From Candidatus Eiseniibacteriota bacterium (GTDB taxonomy: Bacteria; Joyebacterota; Joyebacteria; Joyebacterales; Joyebacteraceae): a stretch of DNA of 10,047 nucleotides. The position numbers were made by a program, and so were the translations under genes. The notes under the pieces are model-generated. The model was given only the letters and a program-made list of their open reading frames with translations. It did not search any database and was not told the origin of the DNA. The first letter of the stretch is position 1; each line of letters opens with the position of its first letter. Below, piece after piece: positions 1-7,241 of the stretch. The stretch is taken from the NCBI GenBank assembly GCA_030639555.1, contig DAOWCM010000059.1, positions 1 to 10,047 of the forward strand, given 5' to 3'.

Positions 1-113
1 CGGACGTAGGTGATGGCCTGGAGGACGCCGAGGTCCACAACGACCCGCCGGAGAAGCACGAGGCGGCGCTCAGGATGGGCGTCAATATCGTGGTCTACGC
101 GCTCTCGCACTGA
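1..113 (+). CDS. DUF4159 family protein, C-terminal end (partial)
   Basis: The reading frame with codons starting at base 3 is open from the window edge to the TGA at 111-113 and encodes the last 36 residues of a protein, ending RMGVNIVVYALSH. That ending, preceded by a PPEKHEAALR stretch, is typical of DUF4159 proteins, which usually finish with a 'MGVN-(I/V)-(I/V)-YALT' beta strand. DUF4159 is, as far as I recall, a class I glutamine-amidotransferase-like fold found as a stand-alone secreted or membrane protein in MoxR/DUF58/VWA operons; no reaction is established. The start and most of the protein lie outside the window. It is followed after 97 bases by the DUF4175-like gene, the usual neighbour, which supports the call. 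The frame differs from that of the next gene, so this is not its N-terminus. The family call rests on only 36 residues plus context. Confidence 0.72.
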   Translation, partial: DVGDGLEDAEVHNDPPEKHEAALRMGVNIVVYALSH

Positions 114-201
114 AGCTAACGCCGCCGGCGGGACACGTAGCGTGGAACGCACCGGGTGGACGCCGCTGGCCGGCGACGGGACGCTAGGGAACGGAACTGA
201 A

Positions 202-208
202 GAGGTGA
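202..208 (+). promoter_or_regulatory. Ribosome-binding site deciding the GTG start at 211
   Basis: GAGGTGA matches the extended anti-Shine-Dalgarno complement (AGGAGGTGA) and ends 2 bases before the GTG at 211, leaving 5 bases between GAGG and the start. No comparable site precedes the upstream in-frame GTG codons at 142 and 205. Confidence 0.5.
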
Positions 209-210
209 AG

Positions 211-3200
211 GTGACAACGCGGAGCTCAGAGCACGCCCACAGAGAACTGGTACGCCGCATCAAGGCGGCGGGCGAGCGCTGGAAGAGGCAGGCGGCAGCA
301 GTGGGGCTGGTGCGGCTCACGGCCGTCATCGTCGGCGTGCTGGCGGCGTTGGTCGCTCTGGAGGCGCTGGTCGTGCTGTCGCCGGTCGTCCGGCTCGCGT
401 GGCTCGCCGTCGCGCTGGTCCTGCTCATCGGCGGAGCCCTCCTGTGGGTAGTCCGTGCGCTGGCTCGCCCGGTCGACGCCGTGGAACTCGCGGCGAAGAT
501 CGAGGAGCGGCTTCCGGAGCTGGGGGAGCGTCTGGAGTCGTCCGCTGAGCTGTGGGACAAACGCGGCACGGGGCGCCATGGTTACTCGGTTGAGCTCATC
601 GATGCGCTGATACTGCGAACGGTCGCGGAAGCGGCCGGCGTAGATTTCCGCATCGCGCCGCGACACGGGAGTACGCGGCGCACCGTCAGGGTCACGGTAG
701 CCGTACTCCTGATCGCCGCCGCGGGGATGGTAGCGCTCGGCGCACGCCTGGGGCCCGCGCTGGCACGCCTGGCCCGGCCGCTCGACGTGGTCGAGGCGCC
801 GGCCGTCCGCATAGATGTGAAGCCGGGCGACGCTTCGCTCGTCGCGGGCGACGATCTCGAGGTCGTCGCTACGCTGGGAGGGCCCTACCGCGGCCTCCCG
901 TCTCTCGTGTTCGAGTTCGACGGCGAGCGGCCTTCCCTGAAGGCGATGACGCCGCGGGAGGTCATGGCCGCCGGACACGTTGGCGCTGAGTTCCGCGCTA
1001 CCCTGGTGGACGTCAGGAGCGACCTCTCATATTCCGTGGAGGTCGGAGACGCGTCGTCGCCGACCTACAAAGTCACCGTCGTAGAGCGCCCCTTCGTGAC
1101 GAGCATCCGTCTGGACTACCACTTCCCTCGGTACAGCGGGCTTCTTCCCCGAACAGTAGACGAGAACAACGGCGACATCACGGCCCTCCGGGGCACGAGA
1201 GTGGACGTCAGGATCACGGCGAGCAAGCCTCTCACGCGGGCCGCGCTTGTGCTCGATGGAGGCGAGCGAATCCCGATGTCGCAGCTTGAGCCCCGCTCGT
1301 TCGAGGCGACGATCGCCGTACGCGGTGACGGCGAATACTCGATTGAGCTTGCGGACACGGACGGTCTCACGAACCCGGCCCCGCCAACCTACTCTATCGT
1401 GGCCATCCGCGACGAACGTCCACTGGTGAGGATCGTCGAGCCGGGCGAGGATAGAGAGGCCCCGCGCGGCATGATGCTTCCTGTTGTCATGTCGGCCGTC
1501 GACGACTACGGCATCTCGGCACTGTCGCTCCGGTACTCGCTCGAGGGTTCGTCCGATGAGGGGATAGTCAGGCTGGAGGAGTTGGGCGTGGGCGGTCCTC
1601 GTGAGCTGTCGCGCGAGACCGCGTGGGACCTCTCCGAGACCGGGCTCCTTCCGGGGCGCTCGCTCGTCTACTACGCGGAGGTCACGGACAACGACCAGGT
1701 GACCGGCCCGAAGTCGTCCCGAAGCGAGAGCTACGTGGTGCGCTTCCCGTCGATGTCGGAGCTCTATAGCGACGTCCAGGGTGAGCACGGCGACATCGCG
1801 TACGAGCTGGGTGAGCTGCTCGAGGAACAGCAGATGCTCAGGGAGCAGTTCGAGGACATGCAGGAAGATATCAGAAGCGAGCCCGAGATCGACTGGCAGG
1901 ACGAAGAGCGGGTCGAAGGTGCGCTGGAGCGGCAGGAGGAGCTCACGGACGATGTCGTCAGGATGGCGGACCGCCTGAGCGACCTCTCCGATTCCATGAG
2001 CGAGACCGACCGCATCACGATCGAGACGCTCGAGAAGATCGATGAGATACAGCGGCTCCTTGAAGAGGTGGCGACTGAGGAGATGAGGGAACTCCTCGAG
2101 GCGATTCGCGAGGCCATGGAGCGGGTGAGTCCCGAGGACGTCAGCGAGGCGATGGAGAACCTCTCGATCACGCAGGACGACTATCTCAAGCGTCTGGAGC
2201 AGACGCTGAACCTTCTGAGGCGCGCCAAGGCGGAACAGTCGCTCGCGGACATTGCTGACCGCGCGCAGGACCTCGCTGCGCGGGAGGAACAGCTGGCGCG
2301 CGAGGCTGAGCAGTCCCCAAGTGATTCGGAGTGCCAGGCGCTGGCGAAGGAGCAGGAAAGTCTGCAGGCGGAGGTCGAGAAGCTCAAGGCCGACCTCGAG
2401 CGCGCGATCGAGGAGATGAGCAAGGTCGACCCGTCGGCTGCGAGCGAGATGGCCCAGGCCGCGGCTGAAATGGAAGCCTGTCAGATCTCGCAGAAGATGG
2501 AGCAGGCGCGGTCGAAGCTCTCCGAGAGCAATCCCTCCGAGGCCTCGCAGATGTGCCAGTCGGCGTCCAGCGATCTTCTGACTCTCTTCACCAGGCTCTC
2601 GTCGTGTCAGGGCGGCATGTCCTGCAACCTGCAGAACCGTGACCGCGCCGCGACGCTCCGGGCCATCGACGAGCTTCTGGGCGTATCGGCGGAGCAGGAA
2701 GAGGTGGTGAAGGCCGTTGCCGACCGCCGCAGGATCCCGCGTGCTGAACTGGTGCAGCTCGTTGCAAAGCAGGCCGACCTCATCGAGGCCATGTCCGCGA
2801 TCGCGAACCGCATGTTCCAGGTGTCCAAGGACTCCTTCGTCATCGACCCCGGAATCTACCGCGCCTTCGGTGCCGTCCAGACGAGGATGACCCGGGCCGC
2901 CTCGCACATTGCCAACGGAGGCTCCGCGGCCGGACACAAGGAGGCACGCTCGGCGCTCGGCAGCGTGAACGCCCTCATCGTAAGCCTCCTGACCTCGAAT
3001 CAGAGCTCGTCCGGTTCCGCCGGAAGCGCGATGAGCCAGCTGATGCAGCAGCTCCGACAAATGGGCGAGCAGCAGTCTCAGCTGAACGACATGACAGAGG
3101 CGCTTCGCCAGCAGATGGAACAGCTCGGGATGAGCGCGGGACTCGAGCGGCAGCTCGCCGAGATGAGGGGACGACAGGAGCGCATCCTGGAGGAGGCGAG

Positions 3201-3600
3201 GAGGCTCGCCGAGGAGTTCGGTGACCGCCGGGAGATCCTGGGCAGGCTGGATGACACCGTCGAGGAGATGGCGCAAGCTCTGCAGGAGATGGAGAGGAGC
3301 GGGGCGTCACAGGAGACAGTCGACAGGCAGAAGCGCATCCTCTCGCGCCTGCTGGATGCCCAGAGGTCGCTCAGGCGGCGCGACTACACGCGCGAGCGGA
3401 CCTCCGAGACCGCGGGTCGCTACGTGCGGTCCGGGCCCGGCGATTTGCCTGAAGACACCGAGCGCGTCAGGCAGGAGCTTCGGGAGGATCTCTTAAGAGC
3501 GATGCAGCGTGGGTACCCGTCGGAGTACCGCGAGCTGATACGTGCCTACTTCCATTCGCTCACGGCCGATATCGTGGGCGAAGAGGAGGTGGCGCCATGA
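211..3600 (+). CDS. DUF4175-like membrane protein with long periplasmic coiled coil
   Basis: 1129 residues from the GTG at 211. The frame is open upstream to base 10, but that part reads as low-complexity Arg-rich shadow of the DUF4159 end. Visible architecture: basic N-terminus; two membrane helices (about 33-56 and 58-82); a cytoplasmic helical segment (88-157) with the family-typical VELAAKIEERLPELGERLESS; a third membrane helix (about 158-180); beta-rich Ig-like repeats (about 195-515, including the RLDYHFPRYSG segment); then a Glu/Gln/Met-rich coiled coil from about 518 to 1060 and a C-terminal PSEYRELIRAYFHSL motif. By the positive-inside rule, about 950 residues lie in the periplasm. 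This matches DUF4175-type proteins of MoxR/BatA-like operons; their role is not established, and envelope scaffolding is inference. All five cysteines (708, 757, 782, 799, 805) fall within the coiled coil. The stop overlaps the next start (ATGA), implying translational coupling. The overall type is secure; the exact family name less so. Confidence 0.85.
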   Translation: MTTRSSEHAHRELVRRIKAAGERWKRQAAAVGLVRLTAVIVGVLAALVALEALVVLSPVVRLAWLAVALVLLIGGALLWVVRALARPVDAVELAAKIEERLPELGERLESSAELWDKRGTGRHGYSVELIDALILRTVAEAAGVDFRIAPRHGSTRRTVRVTVAVLLIAAAGMVALGARLGPALARLARPLDVVEAPAVRIDVKPGDASLVAGDDLEVVATLGGPYRGLPSLVFEFDGERPSLKAMTPREVMAAGHVGAEFRATLVDVRSDLSYSVEVGDASSPTYKVTVVERPFVTSIRLDYHFPRYSGLLPRTVDENNGDITALRGTRVDVRITASKPLTRAALVLDGGERIPMSQLEPRSFEATIAVRGDGEYSIELADTDGLTNPAPPTYSIVAIRDERPLVRIVEPGEDREAPRGMMLPVVMSAVDDYGISALSLRYSLEGSSDEGIVRLEELGVGGPRELSRETAWDLSETGLLPGRSLVYYAEVTDNDQVTGPKSSRSESYVVRFPSMSELYSDVQGEHGDIAYELGELLEEQQMLREQFEDMQEDIRSEPEIDWQDEERVEGALERQEELTDDVVRMADRLSDLSDSMSETDRITIETLEKIDEIQRLLEEVATEEMRELLEAIREAMERVSPEDVSEAMENLSITQDDYLKRLEQTLNLLRRAKAEQSLADIADRAQDLAAREEQLAREAEQSPSDSECQALAKEQESLQAEVEKLKADLERAIEEMSKVDPSAASEMAQAAAEMEACQISQKMEQARSKLSESNPSEASQMCQSASSDLLTLFTRLSSCQGGMSCNLQNRDRAATLRAIDELLGVSAEQEEVVKAVADRRRIPRAELVQLVAKQADLIEAMSAIANRMFQVSKDSFVIDPGIYRAFGAVQTRMTRAASHIANGGSAAGHKEARSALGSVNALIVSLLTSNQSSSGSAGSAMSQLMQQLRQMGEQQSQLNDMTEALRQQMEQLGMSAGLERQLAEMRGRQERILEEARRLAEEFGDRREILGRLDDTVEEMAQALQEMERSGASQETVDRQKRILSRLLDAQRSLRRRDYTRERTSETAGRYVRSGPGDLPEDTERVRQELREDLLRAMQRGYPSEYRELIRAYFHSLTADIVGEEEVAP

Positions 3601-5444
3601 TGCCGGTGATCAGGATCTCCCGCATGGTGGCGCTCGTCCTTGCACTGGCGTTGGCGCTGGGTGCGCCGGCCGGTGCCTTGGCCGCGCCCACCGAAGACGA
3701 GACTCCCGCCGAGAGAAAGGTCCAACGCGCGCGGCAGGCGGCCGCGGTCGGAGCGGTCGACGAGGCGATACGGATATACACGGAGCTCCTCCAGGAGAAT
3801 CCTGGCAACGACCGCGCGTTCTGGGGACTGGTGCGGCTCTACTCGTCGGGCGGTATGGAGGAGGAAGCCCTGATACCGATGCTCGAGCGCAGGCTCGAGG
3901 AGCGGCCGCACGAGACCCAGTTGAAGATGGAACTGGGCCTGGCTCACGCGAAGGTGGGCAACCACGACCGCGCGCACGAGTTCTGGCTGGAGGTGCTCGC
4001 GGACGGTCCGGCCGACGCCGGCAGCTACTCGGAGATAGGAATGCTCGAGATCAGGCACAGGATGTACGAGCAGGCCCTCGAGACGTTCACGTCCGGCCGG
4101 GACGCGTTTCGCAGCGAATCGCTTTTCAGCCAGGAGCTCACTTCCGCCCACACCGCCCTCGGTGACTTCGACGCCGCGATCGACGAGTGCCTCATTACCG
4201 TCAACAACCACGGCGGCGCCGTGTCATGGGCGACCAATCGCATCGAGCTCATGTTGGAGGAAGGAGCCGAACGTGGCGACGTCCGGGCGAAGATGGCGAC
4301 GATAGCGGACGCAGAGGGAGCGACGGTGGAGGATCTCAGCCTCGCCGGCAGCGTCTACCTCGTGCTGGGTCTGCCCGAGAGGGCGCTCGAGACATTCCTC
4401 CGCGGGGACGAGGTCGCCGGAGGGCAGGGATCGGAGCTTCTGGAATACGCGACGATACTCAGGGACGAAGGGCTCAGGGGGCAGGCGCGCGGGGCCTACC
4501 TGATGGTGGTCGAGCGCCACCCCGGCACATCGAGCGCCGCCCAGGCGGGTACCGCCGCCGCGCGCATCCTCGCGGAGGAGGGCGATCCCGCGGGCGCGGT
4601 CCTCGAACTTCGGTCCGTAGCTGATGCGTTCGATGGTTCGTCCAGAGGAGCTCACGCGCTCTTCGAGGCGGCCAAGATCGAGCTGGATGTACTCAAGGAC
4701 CCGGACGCAGCGCTCACAACAGTCGCGGAACTGCGCGAGCGTTTCGGCGCGCGGGCACGCAGGTTGAACGAAGAGGCGACCCTCATCGAGGTGGACGCCT
4801 ACATGAAACAGGGGCGGCTCGACGAGGCGTACGAGCGGTCGGAAGGGCTGACCCGCGATGACGTGCCCGACAACATCCGCGAGAGCGCGATGTTCGCGCT
4901 GGGCTTCATCTCCTTCCTGAAGCACGACCACACGAAGGCCGTCGAGGAGTTCAGGGTGATGGTCGAGGCGGACGCGGCCGGCACTCTCGTCAACGACGCG
5001 CTGCGCCTCATGCTGGTGATCGCAAACGCACAGGAGGCCGGCGATGCTGAGCCGGTCAACCTCCTCGCCGACGCCCATGCCGCCAGGATCAGGGACGACG
5101 ACAAGTCGTCGCGCGAGCTACTTGAGACCCTCTCGAACAAAGGTACCGGCGCCGCTGTCGAAACGGAGGCGCTCCTTCTGCTTGGCGCGGCAGCGACGGT
5201 GGCAGACGAGCCCAGGAAGGCCATCGCCTACTACGACCGCATCATCGAGGGGTCCGAGGGAATTACCGCCCGCGCGGAGGCCATGATGAGGAAGGGCGAC
5301 ATCCTCTCCGTGAAAAGGGGACGGAGACGCGAAGCCATGGACCAGTATCTGGCTATCCTCGAGGATCTCCCGCCCAATGTCCTCTCGGGCGAGGCCAGGC
5401 GGAAGCTGGACCGGCTGAGACGAGGGGAGGGAATCGAGGAGTGA
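3597..5444 (+). CDS. Secreted TPR-repeat protein
   Basis: 615 residues. The ATG at 3597 sits 6 bases after a strong AGGAGGT (3584-3590) inside the end of the upstream gene; a second ATG follows directly and could be the true start. A clear Sec signal peptide (hydrophobic VALVLALALALG, then GALA-A) suggests cleavage near residues 29-30. The rest is nearly all alpha-helical with degenerate 34-residue TPR units: about 43-75, 76-106, 108-140, 143-175 and 180-200 in the first third, more divergent units around 245-345, and further ones at about 395-420, 430-460, 520-553 and 557-592 (for example KAIAYYDRIIEGSE). TPR arrays bind protein partners, so this is probably the periplasmic adaptor of the operon, perhaps contacting the coiled coil of the preceding protein; that partner is inference. 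No catalytic motif is visible. It overlaps both neighbours by 4 bases, so the three proteins are likely made in fixed ratio. Confidence 0.88.
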   Translation: MMPVIRISRMVALVLALALALGAPAGALAAPTEDETPAERKVQRARQAAAVGAVDEAIRIYTELLQENPGNDRAFWGLVRLYSSGGMEEEALIPMLERRLEERPHETQLKMELGLAHAKVGNHDRAHEFWLEVLADGPADAGSYSEIGMLEIRHRMYEQALETFTSGRDAFRSESLFSQELTSAHTALGDFDAAIDECLITVNNHGGAVSWATNRIELMLEEGAERGDVRAKMATIADAEGATVEDLSLAGSVYLVLGLPERALETFLRGDEVAGGQGSELLEYATILRDEGLRGQARGAYLMVVERHPGTSSAAQAGTAAARILAEEGDPAGAVLELRSVADAFDGSSRGAHALFEAAKIELDVLKDPDAALTTVAELRERFGARARRLNEEATLIEVDAYMKQGRLDEAYERSEGLTRDDVPDNIRESAMFALGFISFLKHDHTKAVEEFRVMVEADAAGTLVNDALRLMLVIANAQEAGDAEPVNLLADAHAARIRDDDKSSRELLETLSNKGTGAAVETEALLLLGAAATVADEPRKAIAYYDRIIEGSEGITARAEAMMRKGDILSVKRGRRREAMDQYLAILEDLPPNVLSGEARRKLDRLRRGEGIEE

Positions 5445-6718
5445 GACGAGCCCGTGTTGCCCCGGCTGCTCTGGCAATCTGTGTCGCGACGCTGCTGCTC
5501 TTCAGCGCTGCCGCGCACGCAGTGGCCCTGATCCCGATGGACCTCACCCAGACGGACCATCTCAAATCGTACGGAGTCGCCTACTGGGCCCTCGAGAAAG
5601 GATATCGCGTCGAGTGGCTCCTGAACTACCGGAGCGGGTCGTTCCTGATCCTGGACGGGCTCGATGACGTGCGGTCGGAGTGTCGGTATCGCGGCGTCGC
5701 GTGGGAAGAACCTGACGGAGCGACGCTCGCTCAGATCTATCGGCAGATCGAGGAGGAGAACATGGAGCTTGTCCTTCTCGAGAAGGCCCCGGCTGTAGCG
5801 CTCTACGCTCCCGACAACATCCAGCCATGGGACGATGCGGTGATGCTCGCTCTCGAGTACGCTGAGATCCCCTACACGGTGATCTGGGACGCGGAGGTTC
5901 AGGCCGGGGGCCTGGAGACGTACGACTGGCTCCACCTGCACCACGAGGATTTCACGGGCCAGTATGGGAAGTTCCACGCGTCGTTCCGGAACGCCGACTG
6001 GTACAAGGAGCAGAAGGTCTACTACGAGCGCCTCGCCCGCGAGCAGGGATTCCCCTCGGTCACCGAGCACAAGAAGGCCAGCGCGCGAGAGATCAGGGAG
6101 TACGTGCGTCGCGGCGGGTTTCTCTTCGCGATGTGCTCCGCCACGGACAGCTTCGACGTCGCACTGGCCACGGCCGGGGTGGACATCGTCGACACCCCGT
6201 TCGACGGGACGCCTCCGGAGCCCGGCTACCAGGACAAGCTGGACTACTCGAAGTCGCTCGCGTTCACGGACTTCAGGCTGATACCAAGTCCCAACGTCTA
6301 CGAGTTCTCGGACATCGACATGACCGAGGTCGCGGCCCTTCGTCCCGAGGAGATTGATTACTTCACACTGTTCGAGTTCGCGGCCAAGCACGACCCCGTG
6401 CCCACCATGCTGACGCAGTGCCACGTCAACGTGGTTAAGGGGTTCATGGGTCAGACCACGAGCTACAGGCGCAGCCTTGTTAAGAAGCACGTTACCGTGC
6501 TGGGTGACTACCCGGGCCAGAACGAGGTCAAGTACGTCCACGGCAACTTGGGGCGCGGCACCTTCACCTTCATGGGCGGGCATGACCCCGAGGACTACCG
6601 CCACCTGGTGGGCGACCCGCCGACCATCCTGTCCATGCACAAGAACTCCCCCGGCTACCGTCTGATACTCAACAACGTCCTCTTCCCCGCTGCGAAGAAG
6701 AAGGAGCGGAAGACGTAG
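5441..6718 (+). CDS. Secreted ThuA/GATase-like fold protein (family often labelled 'asparagine synthetase B')
   Basis: 425 residues from the GTG at 5441, which overlaps the upstream stop (GTGA); GGGGAGG at 5424-5430 is the likely ribosome-binding site. The signal peptide covers residues 1-27 (cut after AAAHA). The mature protein starts with VALIPMDLTQTDHLKSYG and strongly resembles a conserved family of about 420 residues known from Bacteroidetes and other FCB bacteria that databases often label asparagine synthetase B. I see neither the N-terminal Cys nucleophile nor the PP-loop ATP site of true AsnB, and it is exported, so that label looks wrong. Instead it has Rossmann-like strands (VALYAPDN, YDWLHLHHEDFTGQYGKF at 161-178), an elbow-like GGFLFAMCSATDSFD with Cys232, and a terminal FMGGHDPEDY (His381, Glu384) like the GHDPE end of ThuA proteins. 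A Cys-His-Glu triad is possible but unproven, and the substrate is unknown. Being last in the MoxR-type operon suggests an envelope role. Confidence 0.82.
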   Translation: MRRARVAPAALAICVATLLLFSAAAHAVALIPMDLTQTDHLKSYGVAYWALEKGYRVEWLLNYRSGSFLILDGLDDVRSECRYRGVAWEEPDGATLAQIYRQIEEENMELVLLEKAPAVALYAPDNIQPWDDAVMLALEYAEIPYTVIWDAEVQAGGLETYDWLHLHHEDFTGQYGKFHASFRNADWYKEQKVYYERLAREQGFPSVTEHKKASAREIREYVRRGGFLFAMCSATDSFDVALATAGVDIVDTPFDGTPPEPGYQDKLDYSKSLAFTDFRLIPSPNVYEFSDIDMTEVAALRPEEIDYFTLFEFAAKHDPVPTMLTQCHVNVVKGFMGQTTSYRRSLVKKHVTVLGDYPGQNEVKYVHGNLGRGTFTFMGGHDPEDYRHLVGDPPTILSMHKNSPGYRLILNNVLFPAAKKKERKT

Positions 6719-6805
6719 ATGGACGTCGGGCGTTCCGTCTGCTACACGGGGGCGGGAAGGAACCTAAACGTGTTGCCCGGGTGCTTCTTTTGCGACCGTC
6801 ACATC

Positions 6806-6811
6806 AGGAGG
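6806..6811 (+). promoter_or_regulatory. Ribosome-binding site deciding the ATG start at 6817
   Basis: A perfect AGGAGG lies 5 bases before the ATG at 6817. It rules out the longer in-frame start at GTG 6781, which has no such site and would add 12 polar residues ahead of the first membrane helix. Confidence 0.8.
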
Positions 6812-6816
6812 ACCGC

Positions 6817-7152
6817 ATGAACGCACTCCGCCTGACGCCCGTTCTCATCAGCACGCTGTTCCTGGCGGCGCACTTCTTTCGTGCCAGGAACTTCCCGCTT
6901 CTGGCTATCGCCATCGGGGTCGCCGTGATTCTGGTGATCCGTCGCAGGTGGGTCCCGCGAGTGGTGCAGATCGCTCTGATCACCGGCGGCGCCGAGTGGA
7001 TCCGAACGACCGTCGTGCTGGCGTCGGCCCGCGACGCTGCCGGGCAGTCATGGATCCGCCTGGTCGCGATCCTCGGGGCGGTTGCGCTCTTCACGATGTG
7101 CTCGGGGCTGGTATTCAGGCTCCCACGGCTCAGAGAGAGGTATGGGGCGTGA
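6817..7152 (+). CDS. Small integral membrane protein of unknown function (four predicted helices)
   Basis: 111 residues with no function I can name. Four hydrophobic stretches are visible at about residues 5-22, 25-42, 47-63 and 79-100, separated by short basic loops (FRARN, IRRRW, and RLPRLRERYGA at the C-terminus). That implies a compact inner-membrane protein with both ends probably in the cytoplasm. The third helix is followed by GAEWIRTTVVLASARDAAG and then GQSWIRLVAILGAVALF, which look like the conserved core. There is no signal peptide, catalytic motif or metal ligand. The gene stands 98 bases after the GATase-like gene and 89 bases before the 2TM-domain gene, so it is not translationally coupled to either, though it could share a transcript with the 2TM gene. 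The start is fixed by the AGGAGG at 6806-6811. The reading frame is well supported by the ribosome-binding site and the coherent membrane topology. Confidence 0.75.
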   Translation: MNALRLTPVLISTLFLAAHFFRARNFPLLAIAIGVAVILVIRRRWVPRVVQIALITGGAEWIRTTVVLASARDAAGQSWIRLVAILGAVALFTMCSGLVFRLPRLRERYGA

Positions 7153-7157
7153 GTTCA

Positions 7158-7179
7158 TCCGGTGGGCCGCCGCGCCGGA
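7158..7179 (+). other. Stem-loop just after the small membrane protein gene
   Basis: TCCGGTG (7158-7164) pairs with CGCCGGA (7173-7179), 7 base pairs with one G-T wobble and an 8-base loop, starting 6 bases after the stop. No T-tract follows. It may be a mRNA 3'-end structure or a chance product of high GC. Confidence 0.3.
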
Positions 7180-7203
7180 CGGTTCCCGTGGCGCACGAAT
7201 GCA

Positions 7204-7217
7204 TGGCGGTTCCGCCA
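7204..7217. repeat. Short inverted repeat upstream of the 2TM-domain gene
   Basis: TGGCGG and CCGCCA form a perfect 6-base inverted repeat separated by TT, 13 bases before the ribosome-binding site of the next gene. An overlapping pairing of GTGGCG (7188-7193) with CGCCAC (7213-7218) is also possible. It could be an operator or an alternative RNA fold; there is no evidence beyond symmetry. Confidence 0.25.
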
Positions 7218-7230
7218 CACCCCGAACCAA

Positions 7231-7236
7231 AGGAGG
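7231..7236 (+). promoter_or_regulatory. Ribosome-binding site deciding the ATG start at 7242
   Basis: A perfect AGGAGG lies 5 bases before the ATG at 7242. It shows that the in-frame open stretch reaching back to 6948, which lies inside the preceding membrane-protein gene, is not part of this protein. Confidence 0.85.
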
Positions 7237-7241
7237 CACAG

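Noticed and set aside
122..175. Palindrome CCGCCGGCGG and hairpin CGCCG-CTGGC-CGGCG in the DUF4159-DUF4175 gap
   Set aside because: The stems are short (5 base pairs) and made only of G and C, as expected by chance at this composition; there is no sign that they interrupt the operon.
10..210. An N-terminal extension of the DUF4175-like gene back to base 10
   Set aside because: The first 113 bases encode the DUF4159 C-terminus in another frame; the extension reads as Arg/Ser/Thr-rich shadow and has no ribosome-binding site, whereas GAGGTGA supports the GTG at 211.
226..978. A 250-codon open frame on the minus strand
   Set aside because: It is antisense to the N-terminal membrane part of the DUF4175-like protein, Arg/Gln/His/Asp-rich, with no ribosome-binding site or domain.
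1027..3276. A 749-codon open frame on the minus strand
   Set aside because: It lies wholly antisense to the DUF4175-like gene, is Leu/Arg/His-rich with no recognisable domain, and is explained by the GC-biased third positions and Glu/Gln codons of the real gene.
3542..4165. A 207-codon + strand frame overlapping the TPR gene
   Set aside because: It is an alternative frame of the TPR gene, Arg/Gly-rich, with no family resemblance; the signal peptide and TPR units are in the other frame.
5231..6640. A 469-codon open frame on the minus strand
   Set aside because: It is antisense to the conserved GATase-like gene and the TPR end; its translation (Val/Arg/His-rich) shows no domain, while the + strand protein matches a conserved family along its length.
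6719..6816. A possible terminator after the GATase-like gene
   Set aside because: Only weak pairings were found (GGACG with CGTTCC carrying a bulge, ACACG with CGTGT over a 20-base loop), and the TTCTTTT stretch at 6784-6790 is not preceded by a good stem.
6948..7241. An N-terminal extension of the 2TM-domain protein
   Set aside because: It overlaps the membrane-protein gene in another frame; the AGGAGG before the ATG at 7242 and the complete 93-residue domain define the real start.
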